From: Gemmatimonadota bacterium
GTDB lineage: Bacteria; Gemmatimonadota; Gemmatimonadetes; Longimicrobiales; Gaopeijiaceae
Length of the DNA: 38,586 nucleotides
NCBI GenBank assembly: GCA_003564295.1
Contig: PXFI01000312.1
Location: 1-38,586, forward strand
Direction of reading: 5' to 3'
A program made the position numbers and the translations under genes. The notes under the pieces were generated by a model. The model was not told the origin of the DNA. It was given only the letters and a program-made list of their open reading frames with translations, and did no database searches. Below, one piece after another: positions 14,799 to 23,770 of the stretch; the stretch's first letter is position 1; every line of letters begins with the position of its first letter.

Positions 14799-17777
14799 TC
14801 AGAACGCCAGGTTCATGCCAAAGGTCCAGGACCGGATCGTGGGATAGCCGTCACGGAAGTCGTTGCCCGGAGATAGCCCGGTCTGGGGGACCTCCGGGTC
14901 CAACCCCTTGTAGCCCGTGATGGTCCACAGGTTGCGGCCCGACACGTAGACCCGGACGTTGGTAACCACGTCGGACAGGAGGCCGGGGAGCCGGCTCATG
15001 TCGAACGTGTAACCCAGTGTCACGTTGTCCACCTTCCAGTAGTCACCATCCTCGATGTAGTAGCTGACGTAATGCTGGTCGTAGTCCAGTGTCCGCTTGC
15101 CGTACACATCGTGGAACGCCGACCGCAGCACGTTGTACTGGATCCGCGGGTTCTCGTAGAACATCCGGTTGTGGTTCAGGATCTGGAACCCGAAGGCGCC
15201 CCGCATGGTGGAGCTCAGGTCCACATTGCCCCAGCGCACCGTGTTGTTCCACGCCGCGTAGTGCCGCGGAGTGCCGTTGCCGATCTTGCGCCGGTCGTCC
15301 AGCCCGGCGTCATCCATGGAGATGGGCTCGCCGTCCGCGCTCAGTACGATCCACCTGCCCTGCTCGTCGATGTCCACCGACTCCCAGCCCCAGAAATAGC
15401 CGGTCCGCTCGCCGATCCAGACCCTGTGAGTCCACTGCTGTACCGGCTCGCCCGTGTGCCCGGCCGGGGTGAACCAGTCGTTGGTCAGCTGGTAGATGTC
15501 GCGAGTCAGGCTGACCAGGCGGTTCGAGTTGGTGGAGAAGTTGACGTTCGAGGACCACCGGAGCCCCGGTCGCCGGATGACGTCGTAGGTCAGGTCCGCC
15601 TCGATGCCCTGGTTCCGCATGCGGCCCACGTTGGCCAACATGGAGCCGAAGATGAACGGGGGTGACGGGACCGAGTAGCTGTACAGCAGGTCCTTGGTAT
15701 CGCGCCGGTAGACGTCCAGGCTCCCGAACAGACGGTAGTCGAACAGGGAGAAGTCCATGCCCACGTTGGTCTCGTCCTTCCGCTCCCATCGCAGGTCCGG
15801 GTTCGGGTTCCGCGACGGTGTCAGCCCCTGCACCCAATCGCCACCGAAGGGGAACCGGGCCCCGTAGCTGTAGCTGGCCTGGTGCAGGTACCGCGCGGTG
15901 GGCGCCATGCCCGTGACACCGAAGCCCACCCTCAGCTTCAGATCGCTCAACCAGAAGAGCCGGTCCCGGATGAAGTCCTCCTCCGTGACCCGCCAGCCAG
16001 CCTGGATGGCCGGGAACCAGCCCCACTGGTGGTTGGCTCCGAACCGGGAGTCACCCTCGTAACGGCCGCTCACCATCAGCAGGTAGCGGTTGTTCCAGTC
16101 GTAGTTCAACCGGCCGAAGAACCCGATGGTCCTGTCGCCGCCTCCGCCACTGCTCATGCTGGACTGGCCCCGTTCATGGGCATCACCGCGCTGCAGCTGA
16201 TAATAGCCGAAGACGTCGGTGGGGAAGTCCCAGTTGCTCGCGTTGAAGAACTCGTCCTCGTTTCGCAGGAACGTGTAGCCACCCAGCACGGTGAAGTTGT
16301 GGCCATACCAGGTGTCGGAGTAGGTTCCCGTCATCTCCAGGGTCTGGGTCAGGTCCGAGCTCGTCGACCTGGACGCCCACGCGTTCTCACCGCCCACCAC
16401 CGTGCTGTGGTGAGCCATGGTCCGGTAGGAACCGTCCAGGTTGCTGCCCCGGGAGGTCCCCGCCAGCAAGGAGAGCCGCAGGTTGTCGATGGGACGGAAC
16501 GTCAGCACGCCGTGCATCCGGAGCTGGCGCAGCTCCCGCTGTCCGTGCTGCTCGTTCAGCAGGCCCAGCGGGTTGATGTAGAAGTAGCCGGTCCGCTCCT
16601 GCCAGGCGCCGTTTTCATCCCGGATCCGGTCCATGGGGTTGCGGATCATGGCCTGGCGCCAGATGTAGCCCATGCTCGGGCCACGGAAATCCGTATCGAT
16701 CCGGGTCAGCAGGTTGAAGTCCGCGTGCAGTCGACCATCGAACATGCTGTGGCCCACGTTCAACCGGCCCGTGATCCGCTCCAGCTCCGAGCGACGGAAG
16801 ATGCCCTGCCGATCTTCATATGTGACCGCCCCCAGGTAGTTGGTGTCCGTCCCGCCACCCGCAACTGTCACGGAGTGGCGCTGGCTGACCGGAGTCCGGA
16901 GAAGCTCACCGATCCAGTCAGTCGCGTAGCCCTCGTCCGGGAACGGCAACGCGTGCTCTTGCCTGAGAGCCCGGTATTCGTCCGCCGTCAGCATATCGGG
17001 CCGGTTGTAGATGGTCTCGACAGCGGTGTAGGCCTCGTACCGGATGGTAGGGGCAGCACCGTCGTGGCGACGGGTGGTGATCAGGAGCACGCCGTTGGCG
17101 GCACGGGACCCGTACACCGCCGCCGCCGAGCCGTCCCGCAGCACCTCGATGGATTCGATGTCCTGCGGGGAGACCGTGGTGAGGTCGCCGGGGATGCCGT
17201 CGATCAGCACCAGGGGCGAAGCCGAGCCACGGATGGTGCTGACGCCCCGGAGCTGGATGGCCGGCGTGCTGCGGGGGTCGCCGCTGCTGTGCACCACCAC
17301 CAGACCCGGAATGCGTCCCACCACCAGCGATGCGGCGGACCTGGCCGGACCCTCGATGAACTGCTCCCGGCTTACCCTGCTCACCGAGCCGGTGATCTCC
17401 TCACGCCGCTGGGTGCCGTATCCCACCACTACCAGCTCGTCGAGGGCCACCGCCTGCGGCTGCAGCTCGAAGCTCACCGTGGCGGTGGCGTCCGCACCCA
17501 CCGTCACCGTCTCCTGAGCCGAGGCGTAGCCCATGGCCCGAACAAGCACCAAGGCCTCGCCGACAGGCACCTGCGGCAATACGTACCTGCCTTCGGCCGT
17601 GGTTAGCACGGCCAGGTTGGTGCCCACCACACTCACGTGGGCACCCACCACGGGAGCAGCCGTCTGCCTGTCAGTGACGGCCCCCATGATGCTGCCCGTC
17701 GCTTGCGCCGACACCGCCGAGGCGGATGCCAGCACGAGCGCGGACATCAAGCCCGCACATTTGAACCAGACTCGCAT
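14799..17777 (-). CDS. SusC/RagA-like TonB-linked outer-membrane transporter
   Basis: This 992-residue TonB-dependent transporter imports oligosaccharides across the outer membrane. The start is the ATG at 17775-17777, six bases after GAGGAG. From the N-terminus it has a signal peptide ending in AVSAQ, a carboxypeptidase-regulatory-like beta-sandwich (about residues 28-105, GSIMGAVTDRQTAAPVVGAH), and the SusC signature DELVVVGYGTQRREEITGSV. A plug domain (SPLVLIDGIPG, SIEVLRDGSAAAVYGSRAAN) and a C-terminal barrel ending in the outer-membrane-type sequence SWTFGMNLAF follow. No STN domain is visible, so anti-sigma-factor signalling is not expected. It heads the susC-susD-plug group, and a near-consensus promoter lies about 340 bases upstream. 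Confidence 0.95.
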   Translation of the reverse strand: MRVWFKCAGLMSALVLASASAVSAQATGSIMGAVTDRQTAAPVVGAHVSVVGTNLAVLTTAEGRYVLPQVPVGEALVLVRAMGYASAQETVTVGADATATVSFELQPQAVALDELVVVGYGTQRREEITGSVSRVSREQFIEGPARSAASLVVGRIPGLVVVHSSGDPRSTPAIQLRGVSTIRGSASPLVLIDGIPGDLTTVSPQDIESIEVLRDGSAAAVYGSRAANGVLLITTRRHDGAAPTIRYEAYTAVETIYNRPDMLTADEYRALRQEHALPFPDEGYATDWIGELLRTPVSQRHSVTVAGGGTDTNYLGAVTYEDRQGIFRRSELERITGRLNVGHSMFDGRLHADFNLLTRIDTDFRGPSMGYIWRQAMIRNPMDRIRDENGAWQERTGYFYINPLGLLNEQHGQRELRQLRMHGVLTFRPIDNLRLSLLAGTSRGSNLDGSYRTMAHHSTVVGGENAWASRSTSSDLTQTLEMTGTYSDTWYGHNFTVLGGYTFLRNEDEFFNASNWDFPTDVFGYYQLQRGDAHERGQSSMSSGGGGDRTIGFFGRLNYDWNNRYLLMVSGRYEGDSRFGANHQWGWFPAIQAGWRVTEEDFIRDRLFWLSDLKLRVGFGVTGMAPTARYLHQASYSYGARFPFGGDWVQGLTPSRNPNPDLRWERKDETNVGMDFSLFDYRLFGSLDVYRRDTKDLLYSYSVPSPPFIFGSMLANVGRMRNQGIEADLTYDVIRRPGLRWSSNVNFSTNSNRLVSLTRDIYQLTNDWFTPAGHTGEPVQQWTHRVWIGERTGYFWGWESVDIDEQGRWIVLSADGEPISMDDAGLDDRRKIGNGTPRHYAAWNNTVRWGNVDLSSTMRGAFGFQILNHNRMFYENPRIQYNVLRSAFHDVYGKRTLDYDQHYVSYYIEDGDYWKVDNVTLGYTFDMSRLPGLLSDVVTNVRVYVSGRNLWTITGYKGLDPEVPQTGLSPGNDFRDGYPTIRSWTFGMNLAF

Positions 17778-18126
17778 CTTGGACTCCTCTGATTGGGGGG
17801 GGAGATGGTTCGGCTCCCAGTCCGAGGGAGCCAGGTCTGAGAGAGGCGGGATTCCAGGCGCACGCACGCCTGGCCACGACGGGAACGGTACTTCCATTGT
17901 ACCCCTGCAACATCGACGTCCTCTTGTCGCGGCATTTGTACCTGCGATGCCAGATTCCGCCGCTCCCGCCGCCGGGATAGCGGCATCTTGTATCGCTGCA
18001 CTGGCAGCAGTCAGGGCCGGATGGGAGTAACCCCAACAACCCCTCCCCAGTGAGGGGCGTCACGGGAACCCGTACTTGCGGGTCGGTCCGTGGAACAGCC
18101 CAGCCGGTAAATGGTACCGTGGATAT
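17778..18126 (-). other. Long untranslated leader of the SusC-like gene
   Basis: About 343 bases separate the predicted transcription start near 18120 from the ATG. No open frame on the minus strand resembles a protein. Candidate elements are an inverted repeat GGTAC-N7-GTACC at 17887-17903, a GGTACC palindrome at 18113-18118 close to the predicted start point, and a small hairpin ACCCG-N6-CGGGT at 18068-18083. The related strings ATTGTACC (17896-17903) and ATTTGTACC (17934-17942) recur in the leader. Any could be an operator for the LacI-type regulator, but none is proven. Confidence 0.35.
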
Positions 18127-18155
18127 ATTATACGTCCCTGTCCTGCACCCCACAA
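18127..18155 (-). promoter_or_regulatory. Promoter of the susC-susD-plug group
   Basis: On the minus strand a perfect TATAAT (18127-18132) is preceded, after a 17-base spacer, by TTGTGG (18150-18155). The site lies between the end of the upstream glycosidase gene and the SusC-like gene, and follows a strong GC hairpin at 18288-18312. It therefore probably opens a separate transcript for the outer-membrane uptake genes. Confidence 0.55.
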
Positions 18156-18287
18156 GAAGCACAAAAACCCCCGGAATCTGGTTCAACGGAGTTCGAACAG
18201 CGGCTTGTTGGCGTTGCGCGGCAGCGGGTTCCTGCCCATCGGTGGCCGGAGCCGCAGCAGTGACGGAAGTGGGGTGGGTGTGAGGCA

Positions 18288-18312
18288 GGGGGGCGCGGCG
18301 CTACCGCCCCCC
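18288..18312 (-). terminator. GC-rich hairpin after the PF07944 gene, terminator-like
   Basis: An eight-base-pair stem (GGGGGGCG pairing with CGCCCCCC) with a nine-base loop begins 12 bases after the stop codon of the upstream glycosidase. No T-run follows, so termination may need Rho or be partial. Its place between a stop codon and the promoter at 18127-18155 fits a transcription-unit boundary. Confidence 0.4.
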
Positions 18313-18323
18313 CCGGGAAGCTG

Positions 18324-20828
18324 TCACCTGAGCTGGTCAGCCCGGACCATCCGGAGTCCGAAGACCGTTGCTATCTGGCTGTCCGGCCTTGCCTGGAAGC
18401 GAACGGTGACGCTTTGCTTGCCGCTGACCAGGTTGGCCGGGATTGAGTAATCCACGTCGTAGAATCGGGGCGGCTCGGACCGCTCGATCTCGACGCTGGC
18501 GAGCCGCCGGCCGTCGATGAGGATGTCGAAGACTGCGGGTGTCCCTCGCCTGTCATCGCTGTAGTAGGTGGCAATCAGGGTCATGGGGTGGGCGGGCTGG
18601 ACGGGGATCTCGTAGGAGAACCATCCCGGGCCTCGCCGTCCCACTCGTCCGAGCATCCACTGGGTGGTGATGCCTTCGGAGCCCTGGTAGCCGTAAGGTC
18701 GCTCGGCGTCGTCGTCACCCGGGGCCAGCTGGGCCAGGGTGGCGGCCTCGACCCTGCGCATGCGCTCGGCCTCAGCGGCGTACACGCTCTTCTGCTCCTC
18801 CCACTCCTCCGGGGTAAAGAGGTCCCAGTATGCGGAATACATGCGCCGGTGCAGTCTGTAGAAGGGCTGGAAGTCCACGTCCTGCACCTGGCCCCTCTCG
18901 TCGGGCTGGCGGGCTACCCCGTCGGTGCGGAAGTGGCCTGGGGATCCGGAGACGGGCTTAAGCCATTCGGCAACGGGCCGTTCCGCAGCCACGATGACGG
19001 GCACGGGCGGGGGTGGGGGCACCCTGCCTCTTCCTACGGTTCTCGAGACCTCGGGCCCCATGTCACCGGCCAAAACCAGGGGTCCCCACATGAGGGCGGC
19101 CCGCCGCGGGTTGTCCGGGAGCGGCTCGTAGCCCAGGGATTTGGGGAGGGTGATATCCACCCGGTCACCGGGCCGCCAGGTGCGCTCGATCTCGACGAAG
19201 GAGCTCACCGGCGGGTCCCCGCTCCGGTCGTACTGACTCCGCCCCACCAACTGGATCCCGGGTTGCAGCTCCCATGGATCCGGCAGGCTGAAGGGCTCCC
19301 CGTTGACGCTGACTGTGAAGCCGTCGCCGGCCCAGTGGGGCCGTCGGAGTACCAGGATGAATCTCTGGGGATTGCCCCGGCCGATCGTGAGGGTTGCGGT
19401 TTCCCCCAGGGGGAAACCCGTCTCCATGGAGAGGCGGGCGCCGGTCTCCTCCCACACGGCGGTAGAGGGAGCGTAGAGGTTCACCCAGAGCCGGTCGCCG
19501 GATTGGTAGTAGATGCCGTGGCCGTGGAGGGCGTGGCTCTCCATCCCGGTGCCCACGCAACAGGTGAAGCTCTGGAACATGTTCGCGTACTCACGCTGCA
19601 CACCCCGTCCCACGGGCACCATGTAGCAGGTACGACCGTCCTCGGGGTCTATGGCCCCCAGGATGTGGTTGAAGAGAGCCCTCTCGTGGAAGTCGGCGTA
19701 GTGGGCGTCGGGGCGCAGTGCAAAGAGCTGCCGAGTCAGCTTGAGCATGTTGTAGATATTGCACGTTTCAGCGGTGCGCCCGTCGATCCGGTCGTTGAGC
19801 TGGTCCGGGGGACCGAAGTACTCGTCCTTGCCGTGGCCGCCCGTGGCGAAACTGTGATGCTGCACCACCCGGTCCCAGAAGAAGGTGGCGCCCATAACGT
19901 CTGCCGGCCTGCCGGCGTGGATGTAGCGGGCGGCGGAGCCGATCATCTTGGGGACGGCGGTGTTGCCGTGCTTGCCGCCCAGGTTGTCCTGGTGGCGCTG
20001 CAGGGGCTCGACGAAATCCCGGTGCTCGAACTTCCAGGCGAGAGCCAGCCAGCGAGGGTCACCCGTGTCCACCCACAGCTCCACCAGAACCTCGTTCATC
20101 CCGCCGAACTCTGTGTTCAGGTGGTATTGGATCTGGACCTCGTTGAGGGGTTCCAGAACTCCCTCGGCCCAGGCAGCGAACGCCTCCTCGACGGCCAAGG
20201 CGACCCTGTTGCCGGTGTAACGGTAGGCGTCCCGCAGCCCGGCGTACGTCTTGTGCAGGGTGTACCACGGCGCCCACTCTCCGTTCAGGTCGAAGGAGGC
20301 GGTGCGGATCTCACCCCGGGAGAGGCGGGCGAAGGCCTCCCGCCCGTTCTGGAGGGCCACCAGGTAACCGTCACCGTGGGCGTCCTGTACCTCCTTCATC
20401 TCTTGGACCAGATAGTCGGCCCGCTCCTTGAAGCGCTCGTCACCGGTGGCGGCGTACATGAGGCTAACCGCCGAAAGGTAGTGGCCGGCGATATGACCGG
20501 TGAGGTTGCGGCCGGGTCCGTCCCACCCGCCGTAGGGCTCCCCCTTCCGCGGCAACCCGGCCCGGTCCCGATAATAGGCCAGCATCCGGTCCGGCTCGAG
20601 CTGGAGGAGATATTCAGCCGTCACCTCCTGCGCCCGCTTCAGAGGCCCCCCGGTCAGGCGAACCGCCTCCAGGGGGAGGGGCTTGGCCCTCAATCGGTCG
20701 TCCGCCGTGGAGGCTGACGGCACCGGCCCCTGCGGGGCCGACTCCGCCAACAACGGCGCGGGAATGAACAATGGGACCGCCCCGGCTCCCAGGCCGAGCT
20801 TGACGGCGCTACGACGGGAAAGGGTCAT
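18324..20828 (-). CDS. GH127-like (PF07944) beta-L-arabinofuranosidase family protein, Tat-exported
   Basis: This 834-residue exported enzyme belongs to the zinc- and cysteine-dependent superfamily of GH127 and GH146, whose characterised members release beta-L-arabinofuranose. A twin-arginine signal (SRRSAVKLG) is followed by a hydrophobic stretch. The alpha/alpha barrel has GHIAGHYLSAVSLMYAATGD and WYTLHKTYAGLRDAYRYTGN. The catalytic region shows GGHGKDEYFGP (candidate acid Glu), AETCNIYNMLKLTRQ (Zn-binding Glu and Cys) and CCVGTGMESH (Cys nucleophile and ligand). After the second beta-domain comes an extra C-terminal beta-sandwich from about residue 690, resembling DUF6805-type tails. The ATG follows GGAGG by five bases. 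The sequence is closer to GH146-type members than to the HypBA1 type, judged by the AETCNxYNM motif; exact linkage specificity is unknown. Confidence 0.88.
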   Translation of the reverse strand: MTLSRRSAVKLGLGAGAVPLFIPAPLLAESAPQGPVPSASTADDRLRAKPLPLEAVRLTGGPLKRAQEVTAEYLLQLEPDRMLAYYRDRAGLPRKGEPYGGWDGPGRNLTGHIAGHYLSAVSLMYAATGDERFKERADYLVQEMKEVQDAHGDGYLVALQNGREAFARLSRGEIRTASFDLNGEWAPWYTLHKTYAGLRDAYRYTGNRVALAVEEAFAAWAEGVLEPLNEVQIQYHLNTEFGGMNEVLVELWVDTGDPRWLALAWKFEHRDFVEPLQRHQDNLGGKHGNTAVPKMIGSAARYIHAGRPADVMGATFFWDRVVQHHSFATGGHGKDEYFGPPDQLNDRIDGRTAETCNIYNMLKLTRQLFALRPDAHYADFHERALFNHILGAIDPEDGRTCYMVPVGRGVQREYANMFQSFTCCVGTGMESHALHGHGIYYQSGDRLWVNLYAPSTAVWEETGARLSMETGFPLGETATLTIGRGNPQRFILVLRRPHWAGDGFTVSVNGEPFSLPDPWELQPGIQLVGRSQYDRSGDPPVSSFVEIERTWRPGDRVDITLPKSLGYEPLPDNPRRAALMWGPLVLAGDMGPEVSRTVGRGRVPPPPPVPVIVAAERPVAEWLKPVSGSPGHFRTDGVARQPDERGQVQDVDFQPFYRLHRRMYSAYWDLFTPEEWEEQKSVYAAEAERMRRVEAATLAQLAPGDDDAERPYGYQGSEGITTQWMLGRVGRRGPGWFSYEIPVQPAHPMTLIATYYSDDRRGTPAVFDILIDGRRLASVEIERSEPPRFYDVDYSIPANLVSGKQSVTVRFQARPDSQIATVFGLRMVRADQLR

Positions 20829-20889
20829 TACAGCCTCCGGGTTTCAGGAAGTTGTGTGCGCCCGTGAACCGATCTGAACCAACCAGGAG

Positions 20890-23649
20890 TCAACCACCAT
20901 CTCTGAGCCTCACCTGCTTGGTGGTGTCATCCAGCGGAACCAGCAATGCCCCCCGTTCCGTGGCGAAGGCATCCACGGGCTGGAACGTCCCCACGCCCGC
21001 CACCGCAGCGGGCTGCTCGATCCGTAGCCGGGCTGCAGTGGTATGGGGTGTAGCCGGCTCGAGGGTCAGAATCACCTGATCTGCTGAGAAGGTGACCGAC
21101 TCGAACCTGCCCGTGTCCAGCGTAAGCCAGAGACCGAGGGGCGCCAGGTAGACCCTGGCCCGCGACGCGTCCCTGGGCTCCACCACTACCGCCTCTGCCT
21201 GTCCCTCGCCCCGTGCACGCACGTTGCCACCGAAGGCCAGCCAGCCCCAATCGGGGTGGCGCACCACGTACGTGCCGGTGTTCACCACGTGCCCGAAGAA
21301 GCCGGGCCCGTTGTCGCCCGAGTACCCGTCGATCTCCAGCGTTTCGGGGAAGGCGTGGAAGGCTGCCGGCAGGAAGCCGTCATACGTCACGTTGGCGATG
21401 GAGCCGAGCACGCCGGCGTAGCCGACCCTGAGCATGTAGATGTCGTCGGGACGATCCCGGTACTCGGTGAGGACCGGAATGGCGTTGAGTCCCGAGCCGT
21501 AGTGGTGAAGCTGGCGCTCGATGCGCCGGAGCTTGCCGGCATAGACAAAATCCCAGTAGCGGCGGGCACTGCCGTTGTATCCCCAGTGGGGAACGGTAGG
21601 CATGTAGGCCAGGATGGCATTCAGCGTCACCATGGCCTTCTCGTCGAAGCCGAAGTAGCGACACCAGGCGTACACCTCCTCCTGTCCGGTGGAGTCCCAC
21701 GGCATCTCGCTGCCGAAGGGGTAGCCCAGCCCGTCCCAGACCTCGGCCCGGGCACGCATGGTGGCCTCGAGGCCCGCTGCCTGCTCGTGCCAGCCTTCAC
21801 GCTTCAGGTCCATGAGGATCAGCACGAAGACCGTTCCCTCCATCTGCCCGAACTGGGCGTAGCGGGGAGCAAGGCGCACCATGGCCTGGCTGGTCTCGTA
21901 GGCCCGGTGGAGGTACCAGTCCCAGTCGTGATTGGTCACCAGGCCCTGGTTGTTGCGGGCCAGGCGGTACAGGACCCAGTGGGCGGCCGCCACGTGGGGG
22001 TAGTTGTAGGACCGGACCACGCTCATGGCCTCCCTGCGGTCCCAGCTCGACCAGCCGCCATAACCGACCTCGGGGCTGTACGTGCCTTCCGGCATCTCCT
22101 CCGGCTCCCAGAAGAACATGCTCTTGCGGACACCGTACCGCAGGTCACCCTCCGAGTACTGGATGCCGCCCCAGAGCACCTCGTCCACGAACCGTTTGAA
22201 CTTGGCCAGCTCCTCCGGGTCCGGCTGGATCAGCTGCTTCATGATAGCGGCGGTCCAGGAGCCGGCTCCGCCCTCGTCGCTCAACCCAGGGATCCAGGCG
22301 CGGTTGTCCTCCGTCACGTGCCGGCGCTCCTCGTAGTCGTAACTGATCACCGAGGGGCTCCGGCCGAACAGATCATCGGGCTGCTCGAACCACTGCTCGT
22401 TGAAGAGGAAGCGGCCCATGTCTTGCACCACCTGCTCCGCCGGCTTGATCACCTTGTAATGGATCGTCTGCCTGCGATCGTCGCCCCAGGTCACGGTCAT
22501 GCGAGCCCGACCCCATTCCCGGCCCCGGACGTCATAAACCTGCCAGCCGGCATCCGTGACGCCCCTCGCCTCCACGGTCAGGGCCCCCGCCGGCTCGACG
22601 TCGATGGAACGCACCGGGTAGTCGTGAGCCAGGAAGAGCTTTGCCTCGATGTCCTTGGGGACCACGTAGCCGGGAATTCCCACCGCCACCGGCCGCCCCT
22701 TGGCCCGGATCGTGTTCTCGATCTCCCGGAGCTCCGGAGCCAGCAGGAAGGCCACGCCGTAGGACCGGCTCTCCCCGGGCCGGAGCGTGAAGCTGGTGGG
22801 AGGATTCCACGGATCCGCCTCACTCCACTCGTTCTCAGCGTATCCCAGACTGTGGGCGGTCCACTCGTAGAAGCCCTCGAACGTCACCGACCGCTGCGTG
22901 GGATCGTCCAGGAGCGGGCGATAGGCCTCGAGCGGAGTATTCTCCATCGGAACCACCAGCAACACCTCACCCAGCCCCGTCAGCCGCACGACCTGGAGGT
23001 AACCGGCATCGCCGCCTATGTACGGATCGTGGAACGACGAAACGGCGTGCGCCTCATCCAGGGACCGGCCCTGCAGAATGTTGTTGAAGACCATGGGTAT
23101 GCCGAGCCCACCTATCTCCACCGGCCGATCCGAAACGTTCGTCAGCTCGAAGCGAAGCGCCAGGTCTCCATCCCGCAGCTCCCAGTACCGCCGCACCCGC
23201 AGGGGAATACCCGACGGCAGTGTGGGACCCAGATCCGCCACCGCAAGGGCCGGAGTCGACGCCGGCAGTTCCTGCACCGGAGCCCGGGCCGCCGCCGTGG
23301 AAAAGTCCTCCCAGGCCTCCGAGCCCACGACACGCAGACGCAGGTTCAGATCCCCCAGGTGGTAGAAACCATCCGCCGACCGCCTCTCCATCCGGTCCGA
23401 GGGCGTGAAATCGAAATCCGGGGCCCCCACCGGCCTCAGCCCCGCAGCCGTCTGCGAGGCCCGCACCAGATCCAGACCGAACGACGGCGTGCTCAAACTC
23501 ACGATGCCCTGCTCCAGTCCCAGACTCGGAACGGGCTGCTCGAGGGGGCGGCTCCGCTCCTGGGCCGGGAGGGGAGCCGACACGAGGGAGACCAAAAGAA
23601 GCGATACGAAAGTGCGGATCATCGCCTTCAAACCGAACTCCCCAACCAT
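20890..23649 (-). CDS. Large secreted protein resembling DUF5695, putative glycosidase
   Basis: This is a 919-residue secreted protein with a signal peptide (IRTFVSLLLVSLVSAPLPAQ). The start is the ATG at 23647-23649, five bases after GGAGG; the frame runs to 23661. Roughly residues 40-330 look like a beta-sandwich (RRYWELRDGDLALRFELTN, GGLGIPMVFNN). Residues 400-750 are rich in aromatic and acidic residues in a helical pattern typical of alpha/alpha-barrel carbohydrate enzymes (YGGWSSWDRREAMSVVRSYN, NHDWDWYLHRAYETSQAMV, GYPFGSEMPWDSTGQEEVY). A C-terminal beta-domain follows. It resembles proteins annotated only as DUF5695. No catalytic pair can be named from sequence. It lies between two PF07944 glycosidase genes, so a role on an arabinose-bearing glycan is inferred from context only. 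Confidence 0.65.
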   Translation of the reverse strand: MVGEFGLKAMIRTFVSLLLVSLVSAPLPAQERSRPLEQPVPSLGLEQGIVSLSTPSFGLDLVRASQTAAGLRPVGAPDFDFTPSDRMERRSADGFYHLGDLNLRLRVVGSEAWEDFSTAAARAPVQELPASTPALAVADLGPTLPSGIPLRVRRYWELRDGDLALRFELTNVSDRPVEIGGLGIPMVFNNILQGRSLDEAHAVSSFHDPYIGGDAGYLQVVRLTGLGEVLLVVPMENTPLEAYRPLLDDPTQRSVTFEGFYEWTAHSLGYAENEWSEADPWNPPTSFTLRPGESRSYGVAFLLAPELREIENTIRAKGRPVAVGIPGYVVPKDIEAKLFLAHDYPVRSIDVEPAGALTVEARGVTDAGWQVYDVRGREWGRARMTVTWGDDRRQTIHYKVIKPAEQVVQDMGRFLFNEQWFEQPDDLFGRSPSVISYDYEERRHVTEDNRAWIPGLSDEGGAGSWTAAIMKQLIQPDPEELAKFKRFVDEVLWGGIQYSEGDLRYGVRKSMFFWEPEEMPEGTYSPEVGYGGWSSWDRREAMSVVRSYNYPHVAAAHWVLYRLARNNQGLVTNHDWDWYLHRAYETSQAMVRLAPRYAQFGQMEGTVFVLILMDLKREGWHEQAAGLEATMRARAEVWDGLGYPFGSEMPWDSTGQEEVYAWCRYFGFDEKAMVTLNAILAYMPTVPHWGYNGSARRYWDFVYAGKLRRIERQLHHYGSGLNAIPVLTEYRDRPDDIYMLRVGYAGVLGSIANVTYDGFLPAAFHAFPETLEIDGYSGDNGPGFFGHVVNTGTYVVRHPDWGWLAFGGNVRARGEGQAEAVVVEPRDASRARVYLAPLGLWLTLDTGRFESVTFSADQVILTLEPATPHTTAARLRIEQPAAVAGVGTFQPVDAFATERGALLVPLDDTTKQVRLRDGG

Positions 23650-23770
23650 GAAATCCTCCATTCTTGAGACCCTTCTCAGGACCCTTGCTCGCCGAGCACG
23701 GTCACAGGGCTGACCGGTATCGCTTCAGTGAACTCCCGGAAGAGGCCCTCCGTCATGGGATAAACCCCGG

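Noticed and set aside
15882-17606. Open plus-strand frame of 574 codons opposite the SusC-like gene
   Set aside because: It is antisense to a well-supported TonB-dependent transporter and shows no domain or ribosome site.
21256-23667. Open plus-strand frame of 803 codons opposite the DUF5695-like gene
   Set aside because: The minus-strand frame has a signal peptide, a ribosome site and protein-like composition. The plus-strand product is rich in His, Arg and Val repeats without any motif.
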